A DNA stretch of 21,538 bases from an uncultured Bacteroidales bacterium (GTDB taxonomy: Bacteria > Bacteroidota > Bacteroidia > Bacteroidales > UBA932), in NCBI GenBank assembly GCA_946406275.1, contig CAMJJZ010000015.1, positions 1-21,538 of the forward strand, given 5' to 3'. Under the pieces are notes generated by a model. That model searched no databases and was not told the origin of the DNA. It was given only the letters and a program-made list of their open reading frames with translations. Below, piece by piece: positions 21,511 to 21,538 of the stretch. Both the position numbers and the translations under genes were made by a program. The number at the start of each line of letters is the position of its first letter. Position 1 is the first letter of the stretch.

Positions 21511-21538
21511 TATGCTGACTTCCTGACTTTCTTTTCAC

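Noticed and set aside
1..21538. Mobile element, CRISPR, defence island or biosynthetic cluster
   Set aside because: No transposase, integrase, direct-repeat array, nuclease or synthase module is seen; gene content is housekeeping plus one unknown lipoprotein.

Overview
The window looks like chromosomal DNA of a moderately GC-rich member of the Bacteroidota, most likely a Bacteroidales species. The evidence is the promoter style (TAnnTTTG-type -7 boxes, with an occasional TTTG -33 box), A-rich leaders mostly without Shine-Dalgarno sequences, the mreB-mreC-mreD-mrdA-rodA order, and Bacteroidales-type versions of Ddl, the U32 protein, DUF3109 and a paired-domain M16 protein. The exact genus cannot be read from the sequence. 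I see no rRNA, tRNA, CRISPR, insertion sequence, phage or integrase gene. This is mainly a housekeeping region with tight operons.

Layout. (1) 1-2819, minus strand: an exported M16-family protein without a visible catalytic zinc motif, followed with an 8-base overlap by a DUF3109 cysteine-rich protein that runs off the window. (2) 2902-3828, plus strand: a secreted TPR protein with the codon use of a strongly expressed gene. Its probable terminator lies inside the convergent neighbour. (3) 3815-8462, minus strand: topA, then an Lrp/AsnC regulator, then a U32-family protein that begins with TTG directly after the regulator's stop. (4) 8611-12857, plus strand: a class A penicillin-binding protein, D-Ala-D-Ala ligase and prmC, closed by a clear intrinsic terminator. 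(5) 13038-14183, plus strand: a lipoprotein of unknown function with its own promoter. (6) 14176-14868, minus strand: ispD. (7) 14950-21483, plus strand: the elongasome operon mreB-mreC-mreD-mrdA-rodA, with a short-chain dehydrogenase translationally coupled at the end.

How they work together. Regions 4 and 7 together encode a large part of the wall-building machinery: D-Ala-D-Ala synthesis, a bifunctional glycosyltransferase/transpeptidase, and the MreBCD-PBP2-RodA elongation complex. IspD feeds the isoprenoid pathway that ultimately provides the undecaprenyl lipid carrier. TopA, PrmC and the U32 protein (a likely RNA-modification factor) serve DNA topology and translation.

I found no obviously new defence or mobile system. 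The best candidates for a second look are the terminator embedded in the opposing U32 gene, the TTG/SD-like coupling of U32 to the Lrp regulator, a perfect 17-base palindrome in the PBP1A leader, paired palindromes and repeats before the unknown lipoprotein, and the M16 pseudo-peptidase plus DUF3109 pair.
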